DNA of 64,000 bases. It comes from Bin5 sp965221345. Its GTDB lineage: Bacteria; Chloroflexota; Anaerolineae; Caldilineales; Caldilineaceae. Location: NCBI GenBank assembly GCA_965221345.1, contig CBDCSD010000002.1, positions 868,001 through 932,000 on the forward strand, in the 5' to 3' direction. Under the pieces are notes generated by a model. It was not told where the DNA came from. It saw only the letters and a list, made by a program, of their open reading frames with translations, and did not search any database. Each line of letters begins with the position of its first letter. Positions within the stretch are counted from its first letter, which is position 1. This document shows positions 63,178 to 64,000 of this stretch, piece by piece. The position numbers were made by a program, and so were the translations under genes.

Positions 63178-64000
63178 TCAGCCTTTCACGCCGCTCAGTG
63201 AGATACCACGAATAATATAGCGTTGCATGAGTACAAACACGATCAGAGTCGGCAGAAAGCCCATAACCGCGCCCGACATATCCAATCCTGCATCTCCGCC
63301 GGCGCGCGCCACGGTGCCAAGCCCAACGGTAAGGGTGCGCATATCCGATTTGGATGTGACGATCATTGGATAGAAAAAGGAGTTCCAGTTGCCCATGAAA
63401 CGCAAGACAGCCAATGTCGCCATTGCGGGCACAACCTGCGGCATCAGCACATGCCACCAGTTCTGCCAGAGATTTGCGCCATCGATAGTTGCCGCATCAT
63501 CGTAATCACGAGGAATGCTCAAGTATGCCTGGCGCATCAAGAAAGTACCGAAAATAGATGCAAACCAGGGTCCGATCAGAGCTGTGTAGGTGTTAACCAG
63601 CCCCAATCGCGAGAGAACTATAAATTGTGGCACGATCAGGGCGGTATCAGGCATCATCAGAATACCTAAGAAAAGCGTGAAGATAACGGTCTTGCCCCAG
63701 AAGTCACCTCTGGCAAAGGCATATCCGGCCATGCTTGAGGTGATCACACCGCCCAAAGTTGATACAAACGCGACATAGACACTGTTGTAGAGCCAGCGCA
63801 ACGCATCTGTTCTGCTAAAGAGTGTCTGGAAATTCTCCAATGTAATAGACGTTGGGATCAGTTCGATTGGGAAAGTGATAAAGCGGATATTTTCAGTAAG
63901 TGATACCGACAGCATGATCAGAAATGGCCCAACCGTTGTGATCGCCACCACCGTCATCAATATATAGATGATCGTCTCTCGAATCGGGTTGGGTTTTTCG
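63178..64000 (-). CDS. Carbohydrate ABC transporter permease (MalG-type), 5' end beyond the window
   Basis: At least 274 residues remain in frame up to base 64000 (EKPNPIRETIIYILMTVVAITTVGPFLIML at the open end), so the true start is outside. About six spans; the EAA-like loop reads DYDDAATIDGANLWQNWWHVLMPQVVPAM (D-D-A-A-x-I-D-G-A, the MalG coupling motif), and the C-terminus VLMQRYIIRGISLSGVKG is diagnostic. It exports nothing; it imports a sugar with a partner permease that should lie upstream. The gene ends 9 bp before the 2-hydroxyacid dehydrogenase. Confidence 0.93.
   Translation of the reverse strand, partial: EKPNPIRETIIYILMTVVAITTVGPFLIMLSVSLTENIRFITFPIELIPTSITLENFQTLFSRTDALRWLYNSVYVAFVSTLGGVITSSMAGYAFARGDFWGKTVIFTLFLGILMMPDTALIVPQFIVLSRLGLVNTYTALIGPWFASIFGTFLMRQAYLSIPRDYDDAATIDGANLWQNWWHVLMPQVVPAMATLAVLRFMGNWNSFFYPMIVTSKSDMRTLTVGLGTVARAGGDAGLDMSGAVMGFLPTLIVFVLMQRYIIRGISLSGVKG

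Overview
The window looks like a stretch of a GC-rich, free-living or host-associated Chloroflexota (Anaerolineae/Caldilineae-like) genome. That assignment is an inference. It rests on the lipoprotein leaders ending in A-G-C followed by an Ala/Pro-rich linker, the many Gfo/Idh/MocA oxidoreductases, sugar-phosphate isomerase-like TIM barrels and phytanoyl-CoA dioxygenase-like enzymes, the secreted FN3/protease protein, and LRR and IS982 debris. There is no rRNA and no CRISPR array. The only RNA gene I can defend firmly is a selenocysteine tRNA (anticodon UCA) at 19985-20080.

Layout. 1-5.3 kb: a dipeptide-type ABC transporter (permease fragment and solute-binding lipoprotein) followed by two TIM-barrel isomerases and a Gfo/Idh oxidoreductase, all on the minus strand, which reads as a catabolic operon. 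5.5-10.4 kb: mixed single genes (DUF3800 protein with a possible small RNA over its 3' end, polysaccharide deacetylase, orphan RHH protein, glycosidase-like TIM barrel, class V aminotransferase). 10.9-14.1 kb: a YraQ-type permease with a His-rich loop, its TIGR03943 partner and a beta-propeller protein. 14.2-19.7 kb: a double-length UxaA-type hydrolase, an MFS transporter and a zinc-ribbon/LysM membrane protein. 19.9-24.8 kb: tRNA-Sec, a PhyH-like dioxygenase and a tight four-gene operon (DUF1638, iPGM-like, PHP, PfkB). 24.9-30.1 kb: an accessory island with an 87-bp tandem repeat, an AlbA/HATPase protein, a PD-(D/E)XK-like protein, a ParB-like protein and a divergent DNA adenine methylase. 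30.1-39.9 kb: a homocysteine-methyltransferase fusion, two paralogous BMP-type binding proteins with their ATPase but no permeases, small membrane proteins, a GT4 glycosyltransferase, an aldo/keto reductase and another PhyH. 40.0-43.5 kb: a two-gene RecQ-helicase/phosphoribosyltransferase plus DprA-like module. 43.6-51.5 kb: four Gfo/Idh oxidoreductases, a remnant of a sugar ABC permease and an alpha-L-rhamnosidase. 51.5-54.7 kb: a gene graveyard with LRR fragments split by an intact IS982-family element and a truncated GcvT copy. 54.7-64 kb: a secreted FN3/serine-protease protein, then a minus-strand operon of sugar permease, 2-hydroxyacid dehydrogenase, dimethylglycine/sarcosine dehydrogenase-like flavoprotein and GcvT/DmdA-like protein.

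How it works together. Most of the window is carbohydrate and small-organic uptake and oxidation: ABC binding proteins and permeases feed inositol/sugar-acid dehydrogenases, isomerases, UxaA-type dehydratases and N-methyl-amine or one-carbon enzymes. Superimposed are two compact modules that look like defence or DNA-conflict systems (25.2-30.1 kb and 40.0-43.5 kb). They are the best candidates for undescribed biology here.
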